NCBI RefSeq assembly: GCF_964019715.1
Contig: NZ_OZ026463.1
Span: forward strand, 1,252,220 to 1,316,219
Reading direction: 5' to 3'
Length of the DNA: 64,000 nucleotides
Source of the DNA: Spiroplasma endosymbiont of Lonchoptera lutea
GTDB lineage: Bacteria > Bacillota_I > Bacilli_A > Mycoplasmatales > Nriv7
Below are positions 1-10,826 of the stretch, one piece after another. Under the pieces are notes generated by a model. It worked only from the letters and a program-made list of their open reading frames with translations. It ran no database searches and was not told the DNA's origin. Positions within the stretch are counted from its first letter, which is position 1, and each line of letters opens with the position of its first letter. The position numbers and the translations under genes are program-made.

Positions 1-1
1 C

Positions 2-328
2 AATGATTTAAAAAAATATGATTTAGAATTTGTCGAAATTTTGAATAGTAGTTTTACTCCTTCGACTTATAATTTAAAAGACGGATGATTAGATGTTGCT
101 TTTGTTAAAAATCAATTACCTAATGATTTGGGCCCTGTTGGTAATTATATTTATTGGTCTATCATAAAAACTGTTCGTGATTTTTATGAAAAAAATTTTA
201 CTAGTATTGAACATAATGAATATTATATTGATAAAATCATTAATGTTAAGATTACATTTACTAAAAATAAAGATTTAACTTTTAGTGAATATTTAATAAC
301 TTCATTTTCTGCCGAAATGCCTTATTAA
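2..328 (+). CDS. C-terminal part of a surface/secreted-type protein (partial)
   Basis: The reading frame is open from the window edge, with UGA read as Trp, and stops at TAA after 108 codons; the start lies outside the window. The C-terminus contains a stretch reading roughly Y-IDK-INVKITF followed by ITSFSAEMP. The same arrangement occurs inside the plectrovirus adsorption-type protein at 35278-37185 (FIDNLINFKVF, then ITSFSAEMP). The family is not otherwise recognised. A rho-independent terminator lies 25 bp after the stop. It could be a host surface protein or a decayed viral copy; the ending directly after the shared motif favours a separate, shorter protein. Confidence 0.55.
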
Positions 329-353
329 CTTTAGTAAATTAATAACCATTCTT

Positions 354-381
354 GAAAATCGTATTTTTTAATACGATTTTC
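354..381. terminator. Rho-independent terminator after the partial gene
   Basis: A 12-bp perfect inverted repeat (GAAAATCGTATT / AATACGATTTTC) encloses a T-rich loop and is followed by a T-rich tract. It separates the upstream partial gene from the transposase remnant. Confidence 0.7.
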
Positions 382-401
382 TTAATTTAAGGAGTTTAAA
401 A

Positions 402-1344
402 ATGAAATATATTATTTCCCAAGCTGATTTAGCAGATTTAAAAGCAAAAGTACAAAGTTGATTAACAACAATTTATAACCACAAACATTATCACAAAACT
501 AAAAAACGAGTTACTAGTTATTTAAATTTATGTAATCAATTTTATTTAGAACCAATAACTTTAAATAAATTAGTAAAAAAGCATTTTCACGGTATACGAA
601 ATACATTTTATCAATGAGCTAATAAAATTCTTGATGCTTATCAAAATGATGATTTTAATAGTTTAATTTTCAAATATACAAAACCTAAAAAAATTAGTTA
701 TCAATATGATTTAAATTCTCGTGAAAAAATATGTGATTTATATTTTGATTATAGAAATATTCAAGCTGGTGGAATGTGGTCTTTATTTAACAATTTAAAA
801 ATGGGTTTTCATGATATTAAAACTGCAGAAATTCCGAAAAATATTAAAACCTTTTATCGCTGAATTAAATCTGACTCTCGATGAAAAGAATTAAAACAAC
901 AAATCAAACAAACAAAACGTCATTTTAAGCGTTATGAAGTCTCTGAGATTGGTCTTTTACAAATGGATGCCAAAATCATTACCACATCAAATTTTCCGGT
1001 TGATAATTAAACGCCTTCGCACTGATAATGCTCCGGAATTTATCACCACTAATTGAAGTAATAAAAAAGCATACAAAGTAAAAGAAAGGCCTTTTACAGC
1101 CTTTCTTTCAAGGAACGGTGTTACCCATGAAACCACTCCAATTCGTTCGCCACAGAGTAACGGTAAAATCGAGCGGTTTCATCAACATTATACCAAATTA
1201 TTTTATGCTAAGGATAAAAAAATAAATCAAAACGAACTACAACATTTCTTAAATCAATATTATTACTATTACAACTTCCAACGCTGTCATTCAGCATTAC
1301 AAAATAAATCACCATTTCAAAAATTACAAGAATTAATAAATTAA
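402..1344 (+). pseudogene. DDE integrase-core transposase, internally deleted
   Basis: The ATG at 402 follows AAGGAG. The first frame runs 202 codons to a TAA at 1008-1010 and ends a few residues after the first catalytic aspartate region (LLQMDAK). Homology resumes in another frame from 1012 with RLRTDNAPEF (second Asp), then SPQSNGKIERFHQ (Glu region), to a stop at 1342. The segment that should lie between the first and second aspartates is missing, so this is one transposase with an internal deletion and frameshift. It resembles the rve/IS3-IS481 type rather than the IS30 elements elsewhere in the window. It is probably inactive. No clear terminal repeats were found. Confidence 0.75.
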
Positions 1345-1395
1345 TTTCTCCTTTTTTAAAATTTTTCTTGATTGTGCAAAACATCTGTGGTATAT

Positions 1396-1440
1396 TACAA
1401 TTATTTTAAAAAACTGTCCCATTTATATTTACAATTCAGG
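1396..1440 (+). mobile_element. IS-A 3'-end remnant (45 bp)
   Basis: These 45 bases match the last bases of the complete IS-A element at 28119-29179, ending ACTGTCCC...CAATTCAGG. The rest of the element is gone. It directly abuts the GGTCGCG-type element arm. Confidence 0.8.
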
Positions 1441-1613
1441 CAATAAAAGGTTATAAAAACTAAGTAAAATGCTTATAAAAACAACATTAAAATAATTTTT
1501 TACAACAAAAATCACACATAAGAAATATATACTTAATTTGAATATCGAAATAATTTATAGTAAATGATTATTTTTTCTTTTTTTAAAAATACCTAAGAAA
1601 ACTAAACGCGACC
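1441..1613 (-). repeat. Arm of the GGTCGCG inverted-repeat element
   Basis: This 173-bp arm is, reversed, close to identical to 27930-28105 and ends in AAACTAAACGCGACC. It carries no gene. Only one arm survives, with an IS-A remnant on its inner side, as if an IS-A inside the element had deleted the other half. Confidence 0.7.
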
Positions 1614-1630
1614 GATTAAAAACGCTGATT

Positions 1631-1658
1631 TTGTAATTAACATAATATATGTTATTAT
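1631..1658 (+). promoter_or_regulatory. Promoter of rpmE
   Basis: TTGTAA and TATTAT are separated by 16 bp and lie about 30 bp before the GAGGTGG ribosome binding site of rpmE. This is a sigma-70-like pattern; not tested. Confidence 0.45.
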
Positions 1659-1689
1659 TTTATAGTGAAAATATTTTAGAGGTGGAATA

Positions 1690-2031
1690 ATGAATAAAAA
1701 AGATCAAGAGAATGCTATTAACTATTATGAAGCAGAAATTACTTGTATAACATGTTCTAATGTCTTTACTGTTGGTTCAACTAAGGGAAAAGAAATTAGA
1801 GTAGATGCTTGTTCAAAATGTCATCCTTTTTATACTGGTCAACAACAATCAATGCGTGCTGATGGCCAAGTAGAAAAGTTTGCTAAGCAACAAGCAAAAC
1901 AACAAGAAATTTTAAAGCAACAAATTGCAAATGCTAAAAATCAAAAACCAATCGTTAAAAATGCAAGTAAAAAAAGTGATAAGTTAAAAGAGATATCATT
2001 AGAAGACTTGAAAGATTCTTTAAACAAATAG
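1690..2031 (+). CDS. rpmE: 50S ribosomal protein L31
   Basis: The 113-aa product carries the bL31 core. Four cysteines, C19 and C22 (CITC) and C41 and C44 (CSKC, followed by HPF), form the zinc site typical of the C+ type. The TGQQ...ADGQVEKF signature follows. Usual L31 proteins are about 70-90 residues; here a Lys/Gln-rich tail of roughly 40 residues follows the core. The ATG is set by GAGGTGG at 1680-1686. It stands alone between its own promoter and terminator. The protein binds the central protuberance of the large ribosomal subunit. Confidence 0.9.
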   Translation: MNKKDQENAINYYEAEITCITCSNVFTVGSTKGKEIRVDACSKCHPFYTGQQQSMRADGQVEKFAKQQAKQQEILKQQIANAKNQKPIVKNASKKSDKLKEISLEDLKDSLNK

Positions 2032-2035
2032 TTTA

Positions 2036-2068
2036 AAACTCACTAAAACAAATTATAGTGAGTTTTTT
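2036..2068. terminator. Terminator of rpmE
   Basis: A 9-bp stem (AACTCACTA / TAGTGAGTT) is followed by a T run, immediately after the rpmE stop. Confidence 0.8.
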
Positions 2069-2123
2069 CGTATTATTTTTAGTTTGTCGTATAATGTAAT
2101 GAGACTAAGAAATAGGTGATTTT

Positions 2124-4055
2124 GTGATATTAGAACTTAAGGATATTGTTGTTAAACAAAAAGATATTGTTATTTTAAAAAATATTTCCTTTAATATTTC
2201 TAATAATGATGTTTGTGTTTTACTTACTAATTCTTATGAAGAAAAAAATGCTTTATTTAAAGCTTTTAAAGATGGCAAGAATTTAGAAACTGGGCAAATA
2301 ATTTTTAATGAAGAAAATATTACAACACAATTACCAAAAAAACGCCCATTAGCATTAATTTTTCCACAAAAATTTCTTTTTTCAATTTTTTCAATTCCTT
2401 GAAAATTAACTAGTTTATATTTAAAAAATAAAAATTTTTATTTGCAAGCTAAACAAGATTATCGTGATACTAAACATCATTTAAATGATTTAATTGATAA
2501 TGGTATTAATCTTGATAAGAAAAAATATAAAGACCAATTACGAGATTTTAATGAGAATTTTCTTAAAAATAGTCGGATTCTTGAAGAAACACGGATTAAT
2601 AAATATTATGAGTTTATTAACAAATTTCATCAAACAGCAATTAAACAAATTATGAATGATGTTAATGCTAATAATACTTCAATTTTAATGCAAAGATTTC
2701 AAAGTTGAGTTGTAGAAGCGGAAAAATTAACAATTTTAAATAGTCGGTTAACTTTTTTACAAGCTTTATGAGATAAAATTTTTATTTTAACAAGAATGGA
2801 AAAAAGTTGTCATTGTCATCAAGGACATAAGGAAAATAAGCGTTCATTTAAGATGAAAGAAGTAACATTTGTTGCTAATGAGTTTTTAGAAACTTTAGAT
2901 GGGGAAATTACTGAGTTAAGAAAAAATATTTTACAAGCGGAAATTGATACGAAAGCATATGCGAAAAATTTTTGAAAGTTAGTTAAAAGCATTGAGTATC
3001 AACATAAAAATGCTGATTTTATTCGTTTAAAAAAAAGTAATAAATTTAAGCAGTGAAAACAGGCAACAAGAGAATACCGCAATGAATTTTATTTTCAACA
3101 AGGGCAAATTATTAGTGAAATTTTAGTTTCAGAAATTAAAATGCTTCAAGGAAAAATTATGAATGAAACCTATATTTATCATCAATTGCTTTTAAATGGT
3201 TTTGATAAAATTAGTGTAAAAAAGTTTAAAAATGAAGTTCATACTGCTAGTAGAGCAGTTATTAGGGTTCGTCAGCAAGCTTGATTACAAGTAAAGAATA
3301 TTATTGATGATATTGAGTTAAAAGGCTTAAAGTTTAGTTTTATTTGACAATTTACGGGTTGAGATCGCATTAAGTTGCAAATTGCTATTGCTCTTATTCA
3401 ACAAAAACGATTACTTATTATTGATGATACTTTAGTTAAACAATCTAAACAGTATAAAAATGAGTTTGGTTATTTAATTGAAAAACTTCAAAAGCATTAT
3501 AATTTAACGATTCTTATTATTAGTAAATATGGTTATCGTGTTATTGATGTTGCCCAAAAAGTTATTATTTTACAAAATGGTGATATTGTTCAGCAAGATA
3601 CAAAAGAAAATATTATTGCTCAACCTTTTAATAAGGATGTTTTACAGGCGATTAGTTCCCCACATTTAAATTGGTTTGCGTACTTTAATTATACTGAATC
3701 GTGATTATTAATTGATAATATTAATATTGTCAGTTTAAAGATACTTTATATGGAAAATAAAAATTTTAGTTTTAATGTTGGTATTTTACCAGAAAAAATT
3801 GTTCCTGATTTTTACAAACATAAAATAAAAGTTATTAATAAGCAACCCCTTTATGGATGAGTTATTAAGTTAAAAAAAATGCGTAAAGGTGATTGATTAC
3901 TTGATGTAATTTTAAATGATAATAAAATTATTAAAGTAATAACTCCACCATCAAATAATAAAAAATTTTTAAAAGAAGAAATTAAATTTGATATTTTGTC
4001 AGGGGGTATTTATTTGTTTGATAGTAAAACCGATCAATTAATTAAGAGATGATAG
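2124..4055 (+). CDS. Degenerate PotA-like ABC ATP-binding protein
   Basis: The 643-aa frame is open with many UGA-Trp codons and starts at ATG 2124. The N-terminus (ELKDIVV...LKNISFNI) and a PKKRPLALIFP stretch match the start and Q-loop region of spermidine/putrescine PotA. A roughly 300-residue lysine-rich insert follows (residues ~110-400), containing a Cys/His cluster (SCHCHQGH). A Walker-B-like LLIIDDTLV and a TOBE-like tail (GGIYLFD) come after. Key residues are lost: no Walker A GxxGxGKS/T (LLTNSYEEKN instead), no LSGGQ (FTGWDRI instead), and Asp in place of the catalytic Glu. The long open frame argues against a dead gene. It is probably a non-hydrolysing paralogue; its role is unknown. 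It is followed by nrnA after 16 bp. Confidence 0.65.
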
Positions 4056-4071
4056 AGGAGAATAATAAAAA

Positions 4072-5025
4072 ATGACAAAACAAATCTGAGATAAGATAAA
4101 AGAATATTCCACGGTAATAATTTTGCGCCATATTAGTCCTGATGGTGATGCGTATGGTGTCCAATTTGGTTTAAAACATTTAATTGTTACTAATTTGCCT
4201 CATATTAGAGTTTTAACTGGGGGTGTTAGTTTATTAGACTTGAGTTATATTGGTATCTGTGATGATGTTAAGGAAGAAGACTATCGTGATGCTTTAGTAA
4301 TTATTGGTGATTGTGCTAATGCCGAGCGAATTGATGGCAGTGGATGAGAAAAAGGAAAATATAAGATTAAAATTGATCATCATCCATTTTATGAACAATA
4401 TGCTGATTTAGAGTGAATTGATGATGTGGCACCATCAGCAAGTGAAATGGTAGCAAAGTTAGCTTTAGATAATAACTTGCAAGTTACAAAGGAGGCTGCT
4501 AAAGCACTATTTCATGGAATGGTAACTGATACGGGAAGGTTTCTTTATGGTAATTTGCGACCAGAAACTTTTTTATTAGCAAATTTTTTAATGACAACGG
4601 GTTTTAATATTGAACAACTTTATAATAATTTGTATCAACGGCCAATGAATATTATAAAATTTCAAGCGTTTGCTTTGAGTAATTTTACGGTTACTGACAA
4701 TGGCGTTGCTTTTTTAAAGTTAACACCAGATATTTTGAAAGAATTTTTAATTACTAAAGAAAAAGCTAATAATTTAGTTAATCTCTTAGGGAGGATTTTG
4801 GGAATACATATATGAGCATTTTGTAGTCAAGATGAAAATGATGAGTTTATTAAAATTAGTATTCGGAGTACTGGTTTGAAAATTAATGATTTAGCAGCAA
4901 AATATGGTGGCGGTGGTCATCATCGTGCAGCTGGTGTAAAAACTAATTCTTGACATACTGTTGATGCCTTATTAAATGATTTAAATTTGTTAGCAAAAAA
5001 TATTAATCAAAGTGAGGGGAAATAA
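4072..5025 (+). CDS. nrnA: DHH/DHHA1 phosphoesterase, NrnA family (copy 1)
   Basis: The 317-aa protein has the DHH layout: RHISPDGDAYG near the N-terminus, VIIGDCAN, the KIDHHP motif that names the family, HGMVTDTGRF, and a C-terminal DHHA1 nucleic-acid-binding motif (GGGGHHRAAG). NrnA-type enzymes degrade short oligoribonucleotides and dephosphorylate pAp in the cytoplasm. GAGGAG precedes the ATG. The stop overlaps the tdk start by one base (TAATG), so the two genes are coupled. A diverged paralogue lies at 53779-54720. Confidence 0.85.
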
Positions 5026-5678
5026 TGTATGTGCGTTATAAAGATGGATGAATTGAAGTAATTAGTGGTTGTATGTTTGCTGGTAAAACTGAGGAATTAA
5101 TCCGCCGAATAAATATGTTATCATTTGCTAATAAAAAAATTCAAATTTTTAAACCATTAATTGATAATCGTTATGAAGAAGAAGAAATTGTTAGTCATAA
5201 TAATAGAAAAATTAAAGCAATAAGAATTTGTAATGCGCAACAATTAATTGAATTTTTAGATGATGATACCGAGGTTATTGCGATTGATGAAATTCAGTTT
5301 TTTACAAGTGATATTTTAATAGTTTTAGAACAATTAGCAGATCAGGGAAAGAGGATTATTGTTGCTGGTTTAGATAAAGATTTTCGTGGTGAACCTTTTA
5401 AATGTATGCCAGAACTATTAACGCGAGCTGAATTTGTTACTAAATTAGAAGCAATATGTGTAAAATGTCATTCGCCGGCAACAAGAACGCAAAGAATAAT
5501 TAATGGATTTCCTGCTAGTTATCATGACCCGATTGTTTTAATTGGTGCTAATGAATTTTATGAGGCGCGTTGTCGTCATTGTCATATTGTTAATGATTAT
5601 CCACAAACTAATATTAAGGAGAATAAAAATGAATGTCAAAACCCGAGAACGATTGGAAACAATGAAACATCGTTATAA
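5025..5678 (+). CDS. tdk: Thymidine kinase
   Basis: The 217-aa type II thymidine kinase has a P-loop near the N-terminus ([11 protein letters not shown], residues 15-25), AIDEIQFF (Walker B), and two cysteine pairs (CVKC and CRHC) that form the zinc site. It salvages thymidine to dTMP with ATP. The start is set by the one-base overlap with nrnA; a later ATG (5073) would remove the front of the P-loop. Its 3' end overlaps prfA by 50 bp. The order tdk-prfA-prmC is common in Mollicutes and Firmicutes. Confidence 0.92.
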
Positions 5679-6708
5679 TGAAATTAATAGTTTACTAAGT
5701 CAATCCGATATTAATAATAATATTGAATTATTAACTAAGTTATCTAAAGAAAGAGCTAAACTTAATGATACCGTATTGCTATATATGAAATATCTTAGTA
5801 TTGAAAGCAATCTTCAAGAAATTAAAAATATTTTTCAAAATGAAAAAGATGCTGATTTGTTAAATTTAGCAAAAGAAGAATTAAAAGGTAATGAAGAATC
5901 ATTATTATTTGTTGAACAGCAGTTAACAGTTGCATTATTGCCAGCAAACCCTAATGATGATAAAAATGTTATTATTGAAATTCGTGGTGCTGCTGGTGGT
6001 GATGAAGCTAATATTTTTGCTGGTGATTTATATCGGATGTATTTACGATATTGTGAATCACAAAATTGAAAAACAGAACTTTTGGATGCACGAATATCAA
6101 ATTCTGGTGGTTTTTCGCAAATTTCATTTTTGATTAAAGGTGAAAAAGTCTATGCAAAAATGAAATTTGAAGCTGGTAGTCATCGCGTGCAAAGAATTCC
6201 TAAAACTGAATCACAAGGAAGAGTTCATACTTCTACAGCTACGGTTGTTGTCTTACCCGAAGCTAGTGCTTTAGATGTTGATGTTAAACCGTCAGAATTA
6301 AAAATTGATACTTATCGGGCTTCTGGTGCTGGGGGGCAACATGTTAATACTACTGATTCAGCAGTACGCATTACTCATTTACCAACTGGAATTGTGGCAA
6401 CTTCACAAGATGGTCGCAGTCAACATGATAATAAGGATAAGGCTTTAAAAGTGTTACTTGCTAAAATTTATGAAGCTAAACTTGAAGCTCAGCAAAGTGA
6501 AATGGGAACATTACGAAAAAGTGCTGTTGGTAGTGGTGTGCGAGCAGAAAAAATTCGAACATATAATTATCCTCAAAATCGTGTTAGTGACCATCGGATT
6601 AATTTGACATTAAATAAACTTGATCGAATTATGCTGGGTGAACTTAATGAGATTATTAATGCTTTAATTGATGATGAACAAAAAAGAAAAATGGGAATGG
6701 AAGATTAG
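5629..6708 (+). CDS. prfA: Peptide chain release factor 1
   Basis: The 359-aa protein contains PKT at 191-193, the position of the PxT stop-codon recognition tripeptide, and GGQ at 235-237, the peptidyl-tRNA hydrolysis motif. It ends translation at UAA and UAG. One internal UGA (6067) is read as Trp, and no RF2 is seen, as expected where UGA is a sense codon. AAGGAG lies 7 bp before the ATG. The gene begins inside the 3' end of tdk and is followed by prmC, which methylates the GGQ glutamine. Confidence 0.95.
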
Positions 6709-6710
6709 TT

Positions 6711-7553
6711 ATGACCTATCATCAGTTATTACAAAAGGGTGAAAAATTATATGTTGATTATCGTAGTCACCATTGTAAATGATTATTAGCTCATTTAGCA
6801 AACTATTCCTTGCAAGAATTATATGCCAATTTAGATATTGAAAGTAAAGTTAGTGAAGAAGACTTTTATGCTTTAATTAATATTAATTTACAGGGAAAAC
6901 CGTTGGCATATATTTTAGGTTATCAAACTTTTTTGGGGCGTGATTTTATTGTTAACCCCAATGTTTTTATTCCGCGTACTGAAACGCAAGAATTAGTAGA
7001 AAATCTTTTGTATTATGTTGATGACTATTTTCAAGATGTAAAGCAAATTAAAGTACTTGATGTTGCTACGGGTAGTGGTGCGATTGCTATTAGTTTAGCG
7101 TTAGAAGAAGCAAAAGTTTTTGTTGTTGCTAGTGATATTAGTAGTGAAGCTTTAAAAGTTGCAAAAGCTAATGCGCTAAATCTTAATTGTCAAAATATTA
7201 AATTTGTTAATAGTAATTTGTTAGCGTCCTTTGTTAATAATGATGATAAGTTTGATATTTTAGTATGTAATCCCCCTTATATTGGAATTGATGAACAGAT
7301 TGAAAATATGGTTAAAGACTATGAACCGCATTTAGCATTATTTGCTACTGATAATGGTTTATTTTTCTATAAATTAATTTTTAAACAAGTAAAAACAATA
7401 ATGAACAATAAATATTTATTAGCCTTTGAATTTGGTTATTCACAAAAAGCGGCTTTAGAAGTATTAGTAAAGGAATATTTTGCAACTAGTGAATATGAAT
7501 TTATTAAAGATATTAGTGGTCGATGAAGAATGCTTTTTATTTACAATGAATAA
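6711..7553 (+). CDS. prmC: Peptide chain release factor N5-glutamine methyltransferase
   Basis: The 280-aa protein has a helical N-terminal domain with LAYILGYQTFLGRDF, an IPRTETQELVE segment, a SAM-binding loop (VLDVATGSGAIAI) and the catalytic NPPY (CNPPYIG). It transfers a methyl group from SAM to the Gln of the RF1 GGQ loop. The ATG lies two bases after the prfA stop, so the two are co-translated. Length and motif order are normal. Confidence 0.93.
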
Positions 7554-7610
7554 TAAATAATTTTATAGTAAAATAATGACATTAGAAAATAAAGAATTGG
7601 GTGAAATGAA

Positions 7611-9203
7611 ATGAAGGGTAAAGCAACAAAACCATTGTTAATATCACTTTTTTTAATTCTTTTGTTAGCACCGGGAATTGCTTTTCTTATTGTTTTGGTT
7701 AATGATTCATTAGTTACAACTTTTACTAATGATCTTAATGTTTTTACAAGAGAAGAATATTACTTACAATATTTTCAAAAGACCTATAATTTTTCTTTGG
7801 AAAATACTAAAATCCTTTTGCAATATTTATCTGATTTTTATGATTTTAAAATAATTTCCAGTATGAATGCACAACTTGCCTATACAATTACGGGAACTTC
7901 ATTAGTATTTTTAGGAATTTTTATTATTTTAGGGGGAGCATTTTTTTTAAATAAAAAGTGAAAAACAACAAGGGCATTAGTAGTTGTTTTATTAATTTTT
8001 TGAATTATAACAATTGTTGGTTTTGGATTATTAGCTGTGGGGCAATATAAATATCAATGAACTAATGAAGCAACTTTAAATTCGCTAGTAAAAGTTAAGG
8101 ATGCTAAAGATATTATCATTATTCCCAATCCTTATCATTTTGCGAGTGAAGAATTTCATGAATTTTTAGTGGCGTTATCTGGTAAAAAAATTCATTCTGA
8201 AGCTATTGAGTGATTTAAAAATTTTCTTTTTAAAGAATTTTATCAAAAGTTAATTAATTTAAAAGGAAATACTAATGATTGAATTAGTGAAGTTGGTATT
8301 TGATGAGTTTTTCTTATTCAAGCAACATTAGTTTCTTTAATTGTTGCTTTTGATTATACTAGTTATGCTAGTCATTTAGTGAAACCGGCTTTTGTTTTTA
8401 ATAAACGGGAAAAAATTTTATTATTTGGTCAAAATTGGTTTCGAAAAACTTGGGTTTCTTTTAAACAACCAACAATTTGAAATGTTTTGCGAATTTCAAT
8501 TTTTTTAATTTCAATATTTATTTTAATTGAAGTTATTTTAATTATTGCTAATTTTCTTAATAAAGATTTAGTAAATCTTTATGATTTGTTATCAAAATTT
8601 CCTTATGGTCATAATAATTCTAGAAATATTCTTGAAATCCCTGGACAACCACAAGAAATTATTCGTGAAACTTTTTTGATTGAAATTTTAGCACCAATTT
8701 ATTATTATCCTAATTTACCAACTGTTTTTGTTGTACAGTTTGTGCCAATTTTAGGTTTAACATTTTTAATAATTATTTGAAGTGTATCTTTTGTTCTTAT
8801 TAAAAGGATATCTTATTTATCTCGTGGTTCAATAATTTTATTTTATACTTTTTTTCTGCCATTTCTTTTTGCTGGTTTATTTCTTTTTACATATTCACAA
8901 ACTAATACTAATAATTTAATTGCTGTTGCTAATGATATGCTTTATAAACTTAAAGAAAAATATCCTGATTTTCATATATCATATTATAAATCATCCTTAT
9001 TTGGGGGTGCTATTTCTAATACTGGCGAGTGAATTGTGTTTAGTGTTGAAATTATTGTTCTTGCTGTCTTTTCAATTATTATTTCAATTTTGTTATGGAA
9101 AATTTATCAACAAGATAATTTAAAAATAAAAATGACAATTCCTAATTTTATTTTAGAAAAGAAAAAAAGAGTTAAGAAAGTAAAAAAAATATCCAAAAAA
9201 TAA
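7611..9203 (+). CDS. Multi-pass membrane protein, unknown function
   Basis: The 530-aa frame starts at ATG 7611. About seven or eight hydrophobic segments are visible: near residues 10-30, 90-115, 120-145, 220-245, 290-320, 370-400, 405-430 and 480-510. Two large polar loops lie between them. The C-terminus is strongly basic (KKKRVKKVKK). No transporter signature was recognised. It is followed after 13 bp by another membrane gene and then a third, suggesting one transcription unit of three membrane proteins downstream of prmC. Confidence 0.75.
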
Positions 9204-9621
9204 AGAGGAAAATAAAATGTTTTTTGCATATAATCGTTCAATGTTAATTTGATTTTTGACTAATATATTATTATTTTTTAGTCACTTTTTAGTCATTTGA
9301 ACACTTTATTATTTTACATATAATTATTATAAAGCTGCCCCATTGGAGTTTTCAACATTAATTTGAGCTATTGGTATTAGCATTGTTGCTGTTCTTTATT
9401 TGAGTGAAGCATTATTTATTATGATTAAGTTTTATCCGCTGTGGAACCGACCATTTTTAACTGTTAGTGATTATTATCAATGATATCTTTTGAATCGTTT
9501 TCTTACTTATACTACTTTTATTTTGTTAATGATAACGACTTTTTTTAGTTTAAGAAAATTGCCGATTAGTGTGGGAAATGCTGTTTATCAGAATGCGGAT
9601 TATTTAATTTATTTAATATTT

Positions 9622-10698
9622 GCCAAATTGTAAAGTTAAGTGCAACTAAATTATTTTTCTAACCAAATATTCGATTGGCGAAAGATAATTTAGTATTTTT
9701 CTTGGTCTTTGGTTTAAAGACAATATAAATTTATGAACTGCATTTTTAGTAGTGTTTGAAAAATTAAATTTTTTAGGAAATTTTTCTCTAATTAAACCAT
9801 TAGTATTTTCATTAGTACCTCTTTGTCAAGGTGAATATGCATCAGCAAAATAAATTTTAACATTACAATTTTTTTCAAGTTGTTGTCAATTAGCAAATTC
9901 TTTACCCCTATCAAATGTTATAGTCTTAACAAGATTATTTGGAAGAATTGATAAATAATGACTAATATTTTTGTTAATAACTTTAGTAGTTCTATTTTCA
10001 ACTAATATTGCTAAAGTAAATCTTGATGTTCTTTCAACTAAAGTTATTAAACATGATTTACTTTTACCTCGTGATGATACTACAGTATCACCTTCTCAAT
10101 GGCTAAGAGTTATGCGATTATTAACATTTCGTTCTTTAATGGATTTACCATTAAATTTACCCCGATTTTCTTGAGATTTTCGTTTCTTACCTTTTCTTCT
10201 TAAATTTTTACTAGTAACCTTTTCAAGTAATCCAGAATAAATTCAATTGTAAATTGTTTTAAAACTAATAATTCATTCTTGATAAAAATTTTTAATTCTG
10301 CCATAAATTTGTTCAGGCGATCAACCTAATAATAATTTTTGTTGTACATATTTTACTAATTCTCTATTTTTAAATTTATGAAAATAAACATGTAATTGTT
10401 TTCTATTTTCTGCTTTATTTTGTGCAATTAATGAAAAATAATGATTATTATCTTTATTTCTATTAACTTCTCGATTAATAGTACTAATACTTCGATTAAG
10501 ATTTTTAGCTATTTCACTAATTTTTACTTTAAATTTCAATTGATTCTCAATATAAATTCTTTCATCTATGCCAAGATATTTGTATCCCATATAAAAACTC
10601 CTTAAATTTACTTTTTCTAAAATAAACTTAGCATCATGAAATTTTTATATGAAATCTTTTGCAATTTTATTTACTTGCACTTACAAGTATAATTCAGC
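9622..10698 (-). mobile_element. IS-B copy 1 (IS30 family), complete
   Basis: This 1077-bp element has termini GCTGAATTATACTTG... and ...TTACAATTTGGC that form an imperfect inverted repeat. It is flanked by a 4-bp direct repeat ATTT (9618-9621 and 10699-10702). The interrupted gene is readable on both sides, so the target duplication is well defined. Confidence 0.9.
9646..10590 (-). CDS. IS-B transposase (IS30 family)
   Basis: The 314-aa protein has an N-terminal helix-turn-helix (KISEIAKNLNRSISTINREV), then the IS30-type DDE core: HWEGDT (first Asp), TFDRGKEF (second Asp) and the NENTNGLI region (Glu). UGA codons are Trp. Compared with the other copies it has a Gly-to-Ser change two residues before the HWEGD motif (TLSHWEGD). 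The start has AAGGAG 9 bp upstream. It is probably functional, but the substitution beside the catalytic site leaves doubt. Confidence 0.88.
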
Positions 10699-10826
10699 AT
10701 TTACTCCAATCTTAATATTTAATGCAATTGTTGTGTGATATAATTACAAATATAAAAAAATTATTAGAGCGCGAAAAAAAGCATCTAATAAAGTAGAATT
10801 AGTTTCTAGTGTGAGGTAGAGATAAT

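Larger units (their letters stand above)
9217..10819 (+). pseudogene. Membrane protein gene split by IS-B
   Basis: ATG 9217 starts a frame with four to five hydrophobic segments (for example MLIWFLTNILLFF) that runs to ...YLIYLIF at 9621, where IS-B is inserted. Beyond IS-B the frame resumes at 10699 with TPILIFNAIVVW and a basic tail, ending at TAG 10817-10819. Removing IS-B and one copy of the duplicated ATTT restores one frame of about 173 codons. In its present state it makes only a protein truncated shortly after the junction. The function is unknown; it lies between two other membrane protein genes. Confidence 0.8.

Noticed and set aside
9971-10174. 67-aa plus-strand ORF (also at 15480, 52830 and, reversed, 59128)
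   Set aside because: Shadow frame on the opposite strand of the IS-B transposase in every copy.
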